64,000 nt of DNA from Pumilibacter intestinalis (GTDB lineage Bacteria; Bacillota; Clostridia; Christensenellales; Pumilibacteraceae): contig NZ_CALPCH010000001.1 of the NCBI RefSeq assembly GCF_943193005.1, positions 150,314 through 214,313 of the forward strand, read 5' to 3'. Below the pieces are notes generated by a model. The model searched no databases. It was not told the origin of the DNA and was given only the letters and a program-made list of their open reading frames with translations. This document shows positions 17,629-29,772 of this stretch, one piece after another. The translations under genes and the position numbers were made by a program. Position 1 is the stretch's first letter. Every line of letters begins with the position of its first letter.

Positions 17629-17657
17629 TTGCATATTCGTTGTCGATTTGATATAAT
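17629..17657 (+). promoter_or_regulatory. Promoter that predicts a leaderless mRNA
   Basis: TTGCAT (17629-17634) and TATAAT (17652-17657) are 17 bases apart. The ATG at 17664 lies only 6 bases after the -10 box, where transcription itself should begin, and no ribosome site is present. Confidence 0.65.
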
Positions 17658-17663
17658 TGATTT

Positions 17664-17921
17664 ATGAACGGCAACAAGACAAGACGTATTCTCGCGATTA
17701 TCGCGCTGGTTTTCATGGCGATTTTTTCCGTAACCCTCGTGCTCACCTTTGTGTCGCCCGATATGTGGAACGGCGCGGTTGCATACGCGGCTCTCGTTTC
17801 GGGGCTTTTGGGAGCGGGGCTGTTTTTGGTTTTGCGCTTTTTGCTCAAACCCGAAGAGAGCAATCCCGACGGCGAACGGGAGGGCGAACAAGAGAGCGAA
17901 CCGGACGACGAACAAAAATAA
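17664..17921 (+). CDS. Small membrane protein, unknown
   Basis: The frame encodes 85 residues with two hydrophobic segments (about residues 8-30 and 38-62) and a highly acidic tail (E, D, Q, G) of about 23 residues at the C-terminus. The start is set by the promoter: TATAAT ends 6 bases before the ATG, so the mRNA is probably leaderless. It ends 1 base before the stop of the convergent gene at 17923. No family was recognised and no function is proposed. Confidence 0.6.
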   Translation: MNGNKTRRILAIIALVFMAIFSVTLVLTFVSPDMWNGAVAYAALVSGLLGAGLFLVLRFLLKPEESNPDGEREGEQESEPDDEQK

Positions 17922-17922
17922 T

Positions 17923-18705
17923 TCACCCGTTGCGCTTTTTGGCTTTTAGCTTTTCGGTAATGTTGAGCCGCGACAGCAGTGCGAGAGTGAGCGAAACCGA
18001 GGCTATAACCACGTAAAACACCGAGTAGGGCATAAAGCGTGCGAACAGCAAAGTTATCACTGCGGAGAAAAGATATCTGCGTGCGTTTTCGCGGGCGAGC
18101 GCGCCCGAGAGCACCGCTCCGAATTTCTTCTTTCCGCTTGCGAGCTTTAGCGACTCGGTGGGCGCACAGCCGAGGTGCGAGTAAAAATCGTATACTTTGG
18201 CAAAGTCCCATATTTCCGCGGCGGGAGTGCCGAGCAGTCCGCAAAATTCGGCGGCGTCCGCCTGCGCCCCGTAAGCCGAGAGTATAACGAGCCGCGAGCA
18301 CTCGTTTTTGGCGGCGGCGGCGTAAACCGAGGCAAGCTCGGCGCAACTTATTTTTTGAGGAGTGAGTTTTACCGAAAACGCCGTTTTGCCCGCTATTATC
18401 AGTCCGTCGCGCTCAATCGGCTCGCGCTTGCGGCGTATGGCGTTAAGCGTGAAATCATAGGCGTAGTCGGGCATGGAAAACAAAAATTTGTTGAGTATCT
18501 CTTTTTGTTTTTGGCGCAGTTTTTTGGGACGGGCTCTGTGCGCCGAAAGTTTGCCGGTAAAGAAAGTTGCGGCGAGCGCGACTATGGCGGCGGATATCGT
18601 AACGGCGAGCGTATCGCGTGCGAAATAACCTATCACCGCGGCGGCGAGCAAAAACGTGGCGGCAAAAGTCAAAAACGCGTCTATAATAACCGAAGTTTTT
18701 TTCAT
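17923..18705 (-). CDS. Membrane protein, unknown, 260 residues
   Basis: The protein has two hydrophobic segments at the N-terminus (about residues 5-50), a basic stretch (HRARPKKLRQKQKE), a soluble middle of about 130 residues, and two hydrophobic segments near residues 213-245, with a basic C-terminus. The middle has alternating strands and helices and recalls a nuclease-like or Rossmann-like fold only vaguely; no catalytic motif was found. The GAGGT before the ATG is too close to be a normal ribosome site, so the true start could be a few codons inside. Its function is not known. Confidence 0.65.
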   Translation of the reverse strand: MKKTSVIIDAFLTFAATFLLAAAVIGYFARDTLAVTISAAIVALAATFFTGKLSAHRARPKKLRQKQKEILNKFLFSMPDYAYDFTLNAIRRKREPIERDGLIIAGKTAFSVKLTPQKISCAELASVYAAAAKNECSRLVILSAYGAQADAAEFCGLLGTPAAEIWDFAKVYDFYSHLGCAPTESLKLASGKKKFGAVLSGALARENARRYLFSAVITLLFARFMPYSVFYVVIASVSLTLALLSRLNITEKLKAKKRNG

Positions 18706-18763
18706 ACCTCAATTATTTACCGAACGTATAGATTATATAACCTAACGCAACAAAGGAAAGAAA

Positions 18764-19768
18764 ATGGAAACACGCATACTCCAACCCAACCCCGAAAACA
18801 TACGCCTGTGCGCACAAAGAATAAAGAGCGGCGGCGTTGTGGCTTTTCCCACCGAAACGGTGTACGGTTTGGGCGCGTCGGCGTTCGAGCCTCGGGCGGT
18901 GAGAGAGATATTCCGCATAAAGGGCAGACCCAACGACAACCCGCTCATAGTGCACGTGAGTTCGCTCGAGCAAATACGCGAGGTTGCGGACCTCGTTTCG
19001 CCGCTTGCCTTAAAGCTGATATCCGCTTTTATGCCGGGTGCGCTCACCCTCGTTATGAAGCGCAAATCCTGCGTGCCCGACTGCGTAACCGCGGGGCTTG
19101 ACACGGTGGGGGTGCGCATGCCCTCCAACGAGGCGTGCCGCAAGTTTTTGGCGGAGTGCGGCGTTCCCGTTGCCGCGCCGAGCGCGAACACGAGCACCCG
19201 TCCGTCGCCTACTTGCGCCGAACACGTATACGACGATTTGCGCGGAAAGATACCGTACGTGCTCGACGGCGGCGAATGCGAGATAGGGTTGGAGTCAACC
19301 ATACTCGACGTGAGCGGCGTTGCGCCCAAACTCCTGCGTGCGGGCGGGATTTCCATAGAGGAACTCGAGCGCGTTTGCGGACTCAAAATACAAACGGCGT
19401 CGAGCACGGGCAAGGCGTTGTGCCCCGGCATGAAATACAAACATTATTCGCCTAAAGCCGAGGTTTATTTTTCGGCGTATTACGGCAATATGTTCGGAGG
19501 AATAAACGCGCATTACGACTTGCTCGTTAGCTCCGGTAAAAATCCCGTGATACTTTGTTTAGATAAAAACGCATCTTTGTACGGCGCAAGGAAAGTGTAC
19601 CGCATGGGCGCGGATTATGGCGATTATGCCCGCATGCTTTTTGCTTCTCTCCGCCGTGCCGATTCCCAAAATTACGACTCCGTAATAGCCGAGGGCGTAC
19701 CGAGCGAAGGCATAGGCGCGGCGATTATAAACAGGCTTGTAAAGAGTAGCGGGGGTAAAATCATCTAA
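18764..19768 (+). CDS. L-threonylcarbamoyladenylate synthase (Sua5 type)
   Basis: This enzyme makes threonylcarbamoyl-AMP from Thr, bicarbonate and ATP, the first step of the tRNA t6A37 modification. The YrdC domain covers about residues 10-200: KSGGVVAFPTETVYGLGA, then KGRPNDNPLIVH and PSANTSTRPSPT. A linker and a Sua5-type C-terminal domain complete 334 residues, as in YwlC rather than the short TsaC. An AAAGGAAAG ribosome site precedes the ATG. It is followed by a YwlE-like phosphatase and rpiB, the same neighbourhood as in Bacillus, although a repeat cluster now separates the first two. Confidence 0.93.
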   Translation: METRILQPNPENIRLCAQRIKSGGVVAFPTETVYGLGASAFEPRAVREIFRIKGRPNDNPLIVHVSSLEQIREVADLVSPLALKLISAFMPGALTLVMKRKSCVPDCVTAGLDTVGVRMPSNEACRKFLAECGVPVAAPSANTSTRPSPTCAEHVYDDLRGKIPYVLDGGECEIGLESTILDVSGVAPKLLRAGGISIEELERVCGLKIQTASSTGKALCPGMKYKHYSPKAEVYFSAYYGNMFGGINAHYDLLVSSGKNPVILCLDKNASLYGARKVYRMGADYGDYARMLFASLRRADSQNYDSVIAEGVPSEGIGAAIINRLVKSSGGKII

Positions 19769-19783
19769 ATCGGCGGGCTTGCC

Positions 19784-19936
19784 TGTCATTGCGAGCGTAG
19801 CGAAGCAATCCCCTGCGGGTAACCATGTCATTGCGAGGCATGAAATGCCGAAGCAATCTCCTGCATGAGAAAGCAATAGCTACTGCTTCGTTCTCTCGGC
19901 TGAGATTGCCACGGGCATAAATGCCCTCGCAATGAC
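19784..19936. repeat. Dispersed palindromic repeat cluster
   Basis: Two left arms (TGTCATTGCGAGCGTAGCG... and TGTCATTGCGAGGCATG...) are followed by a right arm running from TTCTCTCGGCTGAGATTGCC to CCTCGCAATGACG. The variable inner bases differ between arms: GCATGAAATGC in one, GGGCATAAATGCCC-like in the other. Confidence 0.83.
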
Positions 19937-19974
19937 GCTCCGCCTACAACAAACAATTCCCAAGGTTGTGAAAC

Positions 19975-20457
19975 ATGAAAAAACAAACGGCGAAAAAGAA
20001 AAAGATAATATTCGTGTGTACGGGCAATACTTGCCGCAGTCCCATGGCGGAAGCGTTGTTCAGATATTATTTGGGCAAAAAGCGCAAACTTTCCAAATAC
20101 GAGGTTATGAGCGCGGGGCTTGCGGCAAACGAGGGCGAACCCATGACGGATAACGCGTTGAACGCGCTCGGAAAACTCAAAGTTTCGGTAAGGCGCAAAC
20201 ATTCTGCCAAAATGCTCACGCGGGAAATGTGCGAGCAAGCCGACTTGATAGTGTGCATGACTTCGTCGCACGCCCGCGCTCTCGCCGAGTTCGGAAACAA
20301 AGTGCGGTCGGTGGGTGAAATTACGGGAGCGCACGACGTGCCGGACCCGTACGGGGGCGACTTGAAAGTGTATCTCAATACCGCCGAATATCTGCTTTAC
20401 GCGTGCGACGACGTCTTTGCTTTGGCGGAGTCGGTAAACGCCAAATCGCTTTCATAA
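19975..20457 (+). CDS. Low-molecular-weight phosphatase, likely protein-arginine phosphatase (YwlE-like)
   Basis: This is a 160-residue phosphatase of the low-molecular-weight tyrosine phosphatase fold. The P-loop reads FVCTGNTCRSPMAEA near residue 13 and the general acid region is DVPDPYGGD near residue 121. The residue after GN in the loop is Thr where tyrosine phosphatases have Ile; in Bacillus YwlE that Thr is known to select phosphoarginine. The Sua5 and RpiB neighbours match the ywl gene order. The role inferred is reversal of McsB-type arginine phosphorylation, but no mcsB is in the window. The N-terminus is very basic. Confidence 0.85.
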   Translation: MKKQTAKKKKIIFVCTGNTCRSPMAEALFRYYLGKKRKLSKYEVMSAGLAANEGEPMTDNALNALGKLKVSVRRKHSAKMLTREMCEQADLIVCMTSSHARALAEFGNKVRSVGEITGAHDVPDPYGGDLKVYLNTAEYLLYACDDVFALAESVNAKSLS

Positions 20458-20487
20458 GTATTTCATACAAAGCGGATACGAAATTTC

Positions 20488-20516
20488 TTGCAAAATAATG
20501 CGCGTTGTGGTACAAT
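20488..20516 (+). promoter_or_regulatory. Promoter of rpiB and the V-ATPase operon
   Basis: TTGCAA (20488-20493) and TACAAT (20511-20516) are 17 bases apart, about 44 bases before the rpiB ATG. No other strong promoter was seen before the V-ATPase genes. Confidence 0.75.
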
Positions 20517-20559
20517 ATATATTATATAGTTTTATTCCATTTCGAACGGAGAGCAAAAA

Positions 20560-21006
20560 ATGATTGCCATAGCATGCGACCACGCGGCGTTAAAACTCAA
20601 AAACACCGTTAAAGAACGCCTTGAAAGCAAAGGTTTCGAGGTGAAAGATTTCGGATGCCACACGCCCGAGGCTGTGGATTATCCCGACTACGCCAAAGCC
20701 GCGGCTTGCGCGGTTGCGAGCGGAGAGTGCGAAAAAGGCGTGCTTATATGCGGCACGGGCATAGGCATGAGCATTGCGGCAAACAAGGTAAAGGGCATTA
20801 GATGCGCGCTTTGCGGCGATACTTTTTCGGCTCGCGCCACGAGAGAGCACAACGACGCCAACATGCTCGCGCTCGGCGAGCGCGTAACGGGAGTAGGGCT
20901 TGCGCTCGAAATAGTAGACGTGTTCTTTTCAACCGAGTTTTCGGGCGAACCCCGTCACGCTCGGCGCATAGCGGGAATAACCGCGATAGAGGAAAGCGCG
21001 AAATGA
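20560..21006 (+). CDS. rpiB: Ribose-5-phosphate isomerase B
   Basis: This enzyme interconverts ribose 5-phosphate and ribulose 5-phosphate in the pentose phosphate pathway. The 148-residue protein starts with the family motif IAIACDHAALKLK, has the active-site Cys64 in LICGTGIGMS, and the catalytic His in ATREHNDANMLALG near residue 100. Its stop codon overlaps the start of the first V-ATPase gene in ATGA (21003-21006), so the two are translationally coupled. Allose-6-phosphate isomerase is a close relative; the housekeeping context favours RpiB. Confidence 0.94.
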   Translation: MIAIACDHAALKLKNTVKERLESKGFEVKDFGCHTPEAVDYPDYAKAAACAVASGECEKGVLICGTGIGMSIAANKVKGIRCALCGDTFSARATREHNDANMLALGERVTGVGLALEIVDVFFSTEFSGEPRHARRIAGITAIEESAK

Positions 21007-21323
21007 TAGAACAGGTTCTCGCCGAAATAAGAGCCGCGGAAGAAAAAGCCGCGCTCATAATAGAGGAGGCGAACGCGAAAGCCAAAGAGATTGCGCAAAA
21101 CTCGGCGGCGGAGTGCGACGCGCTCAGAGCCGAGATAAACGCCGAAATAAAACTCGCGGTGAAAGAAATTTTGGCGGAGGCGGAAAAAGAAGCCGAACTC
21201 GAAGCCGCGGAGGCGCAAAAGAAGGCGGAAGCGGCGGCGCAGGAGCTTGTGAGAAACGCGCAAAAGAACGTGCGCGGCGCGGGCGAATGGATAGCCGAAA
21301 ACATAATAAAAGGAAAGATATAG
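21003..21323 (+). CDS. V-type ATPase peripheral stalk subunit (G/H type)
   Basis: This is a 106-residue protein, almost wholly helical and rich in A, E and K, as expected for the coiled-coil stalk subunit that pairs with subunit E (first gene of the Enterococcus ntp operon). The ATG at 21003 overlaps the rpiB stop as ATGA; the frame is open further upstream but that part lies within rpiB. Composition alone would be weak evidence, so the call leans on its position directly before subunit I. It ends 10 bases before the next gene. Confidence 0.8.
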   Translation: MIEQVLAEIRAAEEKAALIIEEANAKAKEIAQNSAAECDALRAEINAEIKLAVKEILAEAEKEAELEAAEAQKKAEAAAQELVRNAQKNVRGAGEWIAENIIKGKI

Positions 21324-21333
21324 GTGGGCGTAA

Positions 21334-23933
<2,600 letters not shown>

Positions 23934-23997
23934 CGGCTTATACTTCGCGTATCTAAGCCGTCGGCGTTAAAGGAAAGTTTTTATATAGGAGTACAAC

Positions 23998-24585
23998 ATG
24001 GACGGAAAAGAGGCAATAGTATCCGATATAGTGGAAAAGGCGAACCAAACCGCAGAAAATATCACTGCGGAGGCTCGTACGCGCCGCGACGAAACTATGG
24101 ATAAACTCAAAGCCGAGCTTGCGCGTAAACGCGAGCAGGCTCTTACGAACGCCCGCAAGGACGCCGACGATATCGTGGCTCGCCGCCGCACGCTTTCCAA
24201 TTTGGAGGCTCGCAAAACCGAGCTTGCGGCGAAACAGCGCGTTATAGACGCCGCGTTCGACGAAGCGGCTAAAAAGATGCTCAACATGACCGACCATATC
24301 TATCGCGAGTTTATAGCCAACCTCATGGAAAAATTCGGCGAAGACGGTGACAAAGTGATAGTAGCCGAGCGCGACGTTAAGCGTTTGCACCCCGAGTGGC
24401 TGGATAGCGTATGTAAAGAAACGGGCAAGAATTTTACGTTCTCCGACGAAACGCACGCGGGCAAAGGGGGCATAATACTCTCTGGAGTAAAGTGCGATAA
24501 AAATCTTACGTTTGAAACAATGCTCGACGCCGCTCGCGAAACCTCGCTTTCGGGCGTGGTAATGCGCATATTCAAAAATCGCTGA
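23998..24585 (+). CDS. ntpE: V-type ATPase subunit E
   Basis: This is a 195-residue peripheral stalk subunit. The N-terminal half is a long charged helix (about residues 8-85) that pairs with the G/H-type subunit encoded at 21003. The C-terminal half is globular, with the typical FSDETHAGKGGIILSG segment near residue 146. It follows subunit K by 64 bases and is 1 base from subunit C. The order G/H-I-K-E-C-F-A-B-D equals that of the Enterococcus ntp operon. Confidence 0.88.
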   Translation: MDGKEAIVSDIVEKANQTAENITAEARTRRDETMDKLKAELARKREQALTNARKDADDIVARRRTLSNLEARKTELAAKQRVIDAAFDEAAKKMLNMTDHIYREFIANLMEKFGEDGDKVIVAERDVKRLHPEWLDSVCKETGKNFTFSDETHAGKGGIILSGVKCDKNLTFETMLDAARETSLSGVVMRIFKNR

Positions 24586-24586
24586 A

Positions 24587-25543
24587 ATGGTAACGAGGAT
24601 TTACGCAAACGCGGTCGCGCGGTATAACGAAGGAAAACTTTTGGACGGCGAAAAGCTCAATAGGTTGATAGACGCCGAGTTTTCCGACGCCGTGAAAATG
24701 CTGTGCGACTACGGCTACGGCGGCGGCACTGCGGACGAAAAGAGCTACGATATAGACGCGTTCATTTCGCGCGAAACGGCGGCTCTCATAGATTACGTTA
24801 TTTCTTCCGCGCCCAACGAATACGTTGCGAGAGTCCTTATAAACGGCTTTTTGTACGGCAACGCAAAAGCGTATTACAAAGCGCGGGTAAGCGGCAAGGA
24901 AAACCCCGCCGCGGTTTTCGAAATGCAAGACGAGGAGATAAAGGCGGCTGTGTATAAAGGCGATTACGCGGCTTTGCCCGAGCCTATGGCGGACGCGCTC
25001 GAAAGGTTGGACTCGATGTTTACCGAGCAAAAGCCCAATCCCAAAACCATAGACATTATGTTGAGCAAGGCGAGATTTGCCGACTCGATAGAGTGCGCAA
25101 AAAAAGCCAAAGACAAATCCCTCGTTAAATACGCGGTGAGCGAAATAGATTTGGCAAACGTATTATCCGCTTTGAGAGCGCGTGCGCTCGGCATGAGCGA
25201 AGCGAGTTTTGCCGAACTTTTTATAGAGGGCGGCAAGCTCGATTACGACGAAGCTCTCGCGGTGTTCAAAGCCGACGACGCGGTAAAGGCGTTGCAAAAC
25301 ACCGAATACGATTTTATTGCGGATAACGCCGAAACTTTGAGTTTGCCGCATGCGGAAGCCAAAACGAGCGAATACCTCGCCGAGATTTGGGAGCGCAAAG
25401 CCGACGATATGCGTTCGCTTTCGCCGTTTGCGGGATATTTTTTGGCTCAAATGAGAGAATACAAAACGGTAAAGCTGATACTCGCGTGTCTTAAAAACGG
25501 GGCGCGTTCGGAAATATATCCGCGGCTTTACAAAGGAGCGTAA
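24587..25543 (+). CDS. ntpC: V-type ATPase subunit C (d-type)
   Basis: This is a 318-residue protein that joins the central shaft to the membrane ring. It is mostly helical with many acidic residues and shows the family's R, Y and N pattern at the start (TRIYANAVARYNEGKLL) and HAEAKTSEYLAEIWERKADD late. It starts 1 base after the subunit E stop and ends 2 bases before subunit F. No ribosome site stands alone, which suggests coupled translation. Confidence 0.85.
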   Translation: MVTRIYANAVARYNEGKLLDGEKLNRLIDAEFSDAVKMLCDYGYGGGTADEKSYDIDAFISRETAALIDYVISSAPNEYVARVLINGFLYGNAKAYYKARVSGKENPAAVFEMQDEEIKAAVYKGDYAALPEPMADALERLDSMFTEQKPNPKTIDIMLSKARFADSIECAKKAKDKSLVKYAVSEIDLANVLSALRARALGMSEASFAELFIEGGKLDYDEALAVFKADDAVKALQNTEYDFIADNAETLSLPHAEAKTSEYLAEIWERKADDMRSLSPFAGYFLAQMREYKTVKLILACLKNGARSEIYPRLYKGA

Positions 25544-25545
25544 CC

Positions 25546-25860
25546 GTGTCCGTAAACGGAAAGATAGCGGTAATAGGCGATAAAGACAGCGTGCTCGCGT
25601 TCAAAGCCGTGGGAGCGGATACTTTCGGGGCGCAGAGCATGTTCGAAACCAACGACCTGCTGCGAAGGCTCAAAGACGAATACGCGGTAATATTCATTAC
25701 CGAAGATTTGGCGGCGCAAGTGGCGGAAACCATAAACAAGTTTAAGACTCGCGCATATCCCGCCGTGATACCCATACCCGGTTCGGCGGGCACGAACGGG
25801 TTCGGAATTAAGGGTATACGCCGCGACGTGGAAAAGGCGATAGGCGCGGACATCCTTTGA
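25546..25860 (+). CDS. V-type ATPase subunit F
   Basis: This is a 104-residue central-shaft protein (named NtpG in Enterococcus). The GTG start at 25546 follows AAAGGAGCGTAACC. The pattern [18 protein letters not shown] at the N-terminus, then [11 protein letters not shown] and [14 protein letters not shown], is diagnostic for the small alpha/beta F subunit. It lies between C and A as in Na+ V-ATPase operons. Confidence 0.92.
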   Translation: MSVNGKIAVIGDKDSVLAFKAVGADTFGAQSMFETNDLLRRLKDEYAVIFITEDLAAQVAETINKFKTRAYPAVIPIPGSAGTNGFGIKGIRRDVEKAIGADIL

Positions 25861-25883
25861 AAACAGGAGAACGACTCACAAAT

Positions 25884-27647
25884 ATGAAAGGTAAAATCGT
25901 AAAAGTTTCCGGTCCGCTTATAGTGGCGGAAAACATGCAGGACGTGAAGATGTACGACGTTGTGCGCGTGAGCGAACGGCGGCTTATAGGCGAGGTGATT
26001 GAGCTTCGCGGCGACCGCGCTTCTATTCAGGTTTACGAAGAAACGAGTATGCTCGGGCCGGGCGAAGAGGTGGTTTCCACCAACGCGCCGCTTTCGGTGG
26101 AGCTTGCGCCGGGGCTTATAGAAGGAATTTTCGACGGCATACAACGCCCATTGAACCAACTTGTGAAAAAGAGCGGCGACCGTATCGGCAGAGGTATAGG
26201 GGTAAGCGCGGTGAGCCACACCAAAAAGTGGAACTTTGTGCCCAAAGTAAAACCGGGCGACAAAGTGATTGCGGGCGATATAATAGGCACGGTGCGCGAA
26301 AACGAGGTGATTGAGCACCGCATAATGATACCGTTCGGCATGAGCGGCAAGATAACCGCCGTGTACGAGGGCGAGAAAACGGTAGACGATATAGTTGCCG
26401 CGCTCGAGGACTCGGAGGGAAATTCACATTTCGTTACCATGCTTCAAAAGTGGCCGGTGCGAAAGGGCAGACCGTATCGAGAAAAGACCTCGCCCGAAAT
26501 GCCCATGATAACCGGTCAGCGCGTAATAGACACGCTGTTTCCCATAGCGAAGGGCGGAGTCGCCGCCGTGCCCGGTCCGTTCGGAAGCGGCAAAACGGTG
26601 GTGCAACATCAGCTCGCCAAGTGGGCGGACGCCGATATAATAGTATACGTGGGTTGCGGCGAGCGCGGCAACGAAATGACCGACGTTCTCAACGAGTTTC
26701 CGAATCTACTCGACCCCAAAACGGGTCAGCCGCTCATGAAGCGCACGGTGCTCATAGCAAACACTTCGGATATGCCCGTTGCGGCGCGTGAAGCGAGCAT
26801 ATACACGGGCATAACCATTGCCGAATATTTCCGCGATATGGGCTACAACGTGGCTATTATGGCGGACTCGACTTCGCGTTGGGCGGAAGCTCTGCGCGAA
26901 ATGAGCGGGCGGCTCGAGGAAATGCCGGGCGAGGAAGGATATCCCGCATACCTCGGCAGTCGACTTGCCGAATTTTACGAACGCGCGGGTATTGTGAAAC
27001 TGCTCGGGAGCGACGACCGCACGGGGTCCGTAACCGCGATAGGCGCGGTTTCTCCTCCGGGCGGCGATATGTCCGAACCGGTGAGTCAGGCAACGCTTCG
27101 CATAGTAAAAGTGTTTTGGGGACTCAGCGCGTCGCTTGCGTATAAAAGGCATTTCCCCGCGATAGATTGGCTTACGAGCTATTCTCTGTATTCCGACAGG
27201 CTTGCGGGTTGGTATGCGGACAACGTTGCGCCCGACTACAACACCTACCGCGCCGCGGCTATGCGAGTGCTGCAGGAGGAAGCTCAGCTTGACGAAATAG
27301 TTCGGCTCGTGGGCGTGGACGCGCTTTCGCCGCGCGACCGCCTGACTATGGAGGCGGCGAAATCCATACGCGAAGACTATTTGCACCAAAACGCGTTCCA
27401 CGAAACCGACACTTACACCTCCATGACAAAGCAGTACAAAATGCTCAAGTTGATTATAGATTATTACCGTTTCGGTTTGGAGGCTCTCGAAAAATCGGCT
27501 TCATTGAATGATATTCTTTCTATAGCGGCGCGCGATAAGATAGGGCGCAGCAAGTACGTGCCCGAGAGCGAAATAGAAACGCTCGATAAGGTTTTCGCGG
27601 ATATGAAAGTACAGCTCGGCGAACTGAAAGCCTCCGAAACTTTTTGA
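25884..27647 (+). CDS. ntpA: V-type ATPase catalytic subunit A
   Basis: This is the 587-residue catalytic subunit that binds and hydrolyses (or makes) ATP. The P-loop is [11 protein letters not shown] near residue 231, followed by [12 protein letters not shown] with the catalytic Glu, and [18 protein letters not shown] further on. The family's extra non-homologous region lies before the P-loop. The ATG at 25884 is preceded by GGAGA at an unusually long distance of about 14 bases; a TTG nine codons upstream overlaps the subunit F stop and is a possible alternative start. Confidence 0.95.
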   Translation: MKGKIVKVSGPLIVAENMQDVKMYDVVRVSERRLIGEVIELRGDRASIQVYEETSMLGPGEEVVSTNAPLSVELAPGLIEGIFDGIQRPLNQLVKKSGDRIGRGIGVSAVSHTKKWNFVPKVKPGDKVIAGDIIGTVRENEVIEHRIMIPFGMSGKITAVYEGEKTVDDIVAALEDSEGNSHFVTMLQKWPVRKGRPYREKTSPEMPMITGQRVIDTLFPIAKGGVAAVPGPFGSGKTVVQHQLAKWADADIIVYVGCGERGNEMTDVLNEFPNLLDPKTGQPLMKRTVLIANTSDMPVAAREASIYTGITIAEYFRDMGYNVAIMADSTSRWAEALREMSGRLEEMPGEEGYPAYLGSRLAEFYERAGIVKLLGSDDRTGSVTAIGAVSPPGGDMSEPVSQATLRIVKVFWGLSASLAYKRHFPAIDWLTSYSLYSDRLAGWYADNVAPDYNTYRAAAMRVLQEEAQLDEIVRLVGVDALSPRDRLTMEAAKSIREDYLHQNAFHETDTYTSMTKQYKMLKLIIDYYRFGLEALEKSASLNDILSIAARDKIGRSKYVPESEIETLDKVFADMKVQLGELKASETF

Positions 27648-27672
27648 TTTTTACGAGTAAGGAAACGACAAA

Positions 27673-29043
27673 ATGCAAAAAGAATACCGTACCATAAAAG
27701 AAGTAGTAGGGCCTTTGATGCTCGTTGAAAACGTGGAGGGCGTTAAGTATAACGAACTCGTGGAAATCGAGCAGGCAGACGGCGAAGTTCGGCAAGGCAA
27801 AGTGCTCGAAATAAACCGCGACCGCGCTCTCGTGCAGTTGTTCGAAGCGAGTCAGGGTCTTAAAATATCCAGCGCCAAAGCGCGGTTTTTGGGCAAGAGT
27901 ATCGAACTCAAAGTTTCGCCCGATATGCTCGGGCGCGTGTTCGACGGCATGGGGCACCCCAAAGACGGGGGTCCCGAGATAATTCCCGAGAAAAGCGTGG
28001 ATATAAACGGCACGCCCATAAATCCCGCGGCTCGCGACTATCCCGACGAATTCATTCAAACGGGCGTGTCGGCTATAGACGGACTCAACACCCTCGTGCG
28101 CGGGCAAAAGCTCCCCGTGTTTTCGGCGAGCGGGTTGCCGCACGCGAACCTTGCGGCGCAGATAGCGCGGCAAGCCAAAGTGCTTAACGCCGACAGTAAG
28201 TTTGCCGTGGTGTTCGCGGCAATGGGCATAACGTACGAAGAGGCGGATTTCTTCATTTCGGATTTCCGCAAAACGGGCGCGATAGACCGCACGGTGCTGT
28301 TTATGAACCTTGCCAACGACCCCGCCATAGAACGCATCGCAACGCCGCGCATGGCTCTTTCAGCCGCCGAATATTTGGCGTTCGACCTCGGCATGCACGT
28401 GCTTGTTATAATGACCGATATTACCAACTACGCCGAGGCTATGCGCGAGGTGAGCGCGGCTCGTAAAGAGGTTCCGGGGCGGCGCGGCTATCCGGGATAT
28501 TTGTACACCGACCTTGCCTCTATCTACGAACGCGCGGGCAAAATACGGGGCAAAGAAGGCTCTATAACGCAAATCCCCATACTCACCATGCCCGAAGAAG
28601 ACAAAACGCACCCCATTCCCGACCTTACGGGATACATCACCGAGGGGCAAATAATATTATCTCGCGAGTTATACAAAAAGGGCTTTAATCCGCCAATCGA
28701 CGTGCTTCCCAGCCTAAGCCGACTTAAAGATAAAGGTATAGGAAAGGGCAAGACTCGCGAGGACCACGCCGATACCATGAACCAGCTTTTTGCGGCGTAT
28801 GCTCGCGGCAAAGAAGCCAAGGAACTGAGTTCTATACTCGGCGACGCCGCACTCACCGACGTGGACAAAAAGTATGCGAAATTTGCCGAAGAGTTCGAGC
28901 GCAAATATATTTCGCAGGGGTTCGACTGCAACCGCAGTATAGAGGAAACTCTCACCATCGGCTGGCAACTGCTTTCCATTCTGCCCGTTTCCGAACTCAA
29001 GCGCATTAAAGACGAATATATAGAAAAGTATCTCGGGAATTGA
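27673..29043 (+). CDS. ntpB: V-type ATPase regulatory subunit B
   Basis: This is the 456-residue non-catalytic partner of subunit A in the A3B3 head. It lacks a P-loop, having [17 protein letters not shown] in its place, and has the family segments [21 protein letters not shown] near residue 136 and [20 protein letters not shown] near residue 273. It lies 25 bases after A and 26 bases before D. The start has a GTAAGGAAACGAC ribosome site. Confidence 0.95.
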   Translation: MQKEYRTIKEVVGPLMLVENVEGVKYNELVEIEQADGEVRQGKVLEINRDRALVQLFEASQGLKISSAKARFLGKSIELKVSPDMLGRVFDGMGHPKDGGPEIIPEKSVDINGTPINPAARDYPDEFIQTGVSAIDGLNTLVRGQKLPVFSASGLPHANLAAQIARQAKVLNADSKFAVVFAAMGITYEEADFFISDFRKTGAIDRTVLFMNLANDPAIERIATPRMALSAAEYLAFDLGMHVLVIMTDITNYAEAMREVSAARKEVPGRRGYPGYLYTDLASIYERAGKIRGKEGSITQIPILTMPEEDKTHPIPDLTGYITEGQIILSRELYKKGFNPPIDVLPSLSRLKDKGIGKGKTREDHADTMNQLFAAYARGKEAKELSSILGDAALTDVDKKYAKFAEEFERKYISQGFDCNRSIEETLTIGWQLLSILPVSELKRIKDEYIEKYLGN

Positions 29044-29069
29044 TTAACCCGAAACTGTAAAGGAGCTAT

Positions 29070-29705
29070 ATGGCAAGACTTGCGGTAAATCCCACGCGAA
29101 TGGAACTCAGGCGGCTCAAAACCCGACTCGCCACAGCCACGCGCGGGCACAAACTGTTAAAAGACAAATCCGACGAAATGATACGCCGTTTCATGGAACT
29201 CGTGCGGCTCAATAAGTCGTTGCGCGAAGAAATAGAAGGCGAGGTGAGCGACGCGCTTCGCAGTTTTATGCTCGCCCGCGCCGTATCCTCGAGCGAGGAT
29301 ATAGAGCAGGTGCTGTCTATGCCCAAAGTGGAGGTTAAGCTCGAAACGTACTCTAAAAACATAATGGGGGTGGACGTGCCCGATATGCGCGTTACAATGC
29401 CGCCCGCCGAAGATTTGTTGCCTTACGCGTTTGCGGGAACTCCGTCCGACCTCGACTCGGCGGTGATTAAAATATCCAAACTCACCGAGCGGCTTTTGCG
29501 ACTCGCCGAGGTGGAAAAAACATGCAACATGCTTGCCGACGAAATAGAGAAAAACCGCAGGCGTGTTAACGCGCTCGAATACGTTATGATACCACGGCTC
29601 AACGAAACCATTAAATATATTTTGATGAAGCTCGACGAAAACGAGCGCGGCAATCTTACCCGACTTATGAAAGTTAAATCCATGATGAACGACCAACAGC
29701 TTTAA
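29070..29705 (+). CDS. ntpD: V-type ATPase subunit D
   Basis: This is the 211-residue central rotor shaft. It begins with the family pattern NPTRMELRRLKTRLATATRG and ends with a long helix, ALEYVMIPRLNETIKYI, that forms the second half of the antiparallel coiled coil. It is the last gene of the V-ATPase operon and is followed by a strong terminator. No ntpH or ntpJ equivalent (a K+ transporter in Enterococcus) follows. Confidence 0.93.
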   Translation: MARLAVNPTRMELRRLKTRLATATRGHKLLKDKSDEMIRRFMELVRLNKSLREEIEGEVSDALRSFMLARAVSSSEDIEQVLSMPKVEVKLETYSKNIMGVDVPDMRVTMPPAEDLLPYAFAGTPSDLDSAVIKISKLTERLLRLAEVEKTCNMLADEIEKNRRRVNALEYVMIPRLNETIKYILMKLDENERGNLTRLMKVKSMMNDQQL

Positions 29706-29709
29706 CGCA

Positions 29710-29745
29710 AAAAGCGACTGTGCGCATACGCAGTCGCTTTTGTAA
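29710..29745 (+). terminator. Terminator of the V-ATPase operon
   Basis: The 11-base stem AAAAGCGACTG / CAGTCGCTTTT (29710-29720 and 29731-29741) has a 10-base loop and A/T runs on both sides, so it could also serve the convergent TSCPD gene. Confidence 0.88.
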
Positions 29746-29772
29746 TATTCGCTTATATCGTTTTTGCCGAAA

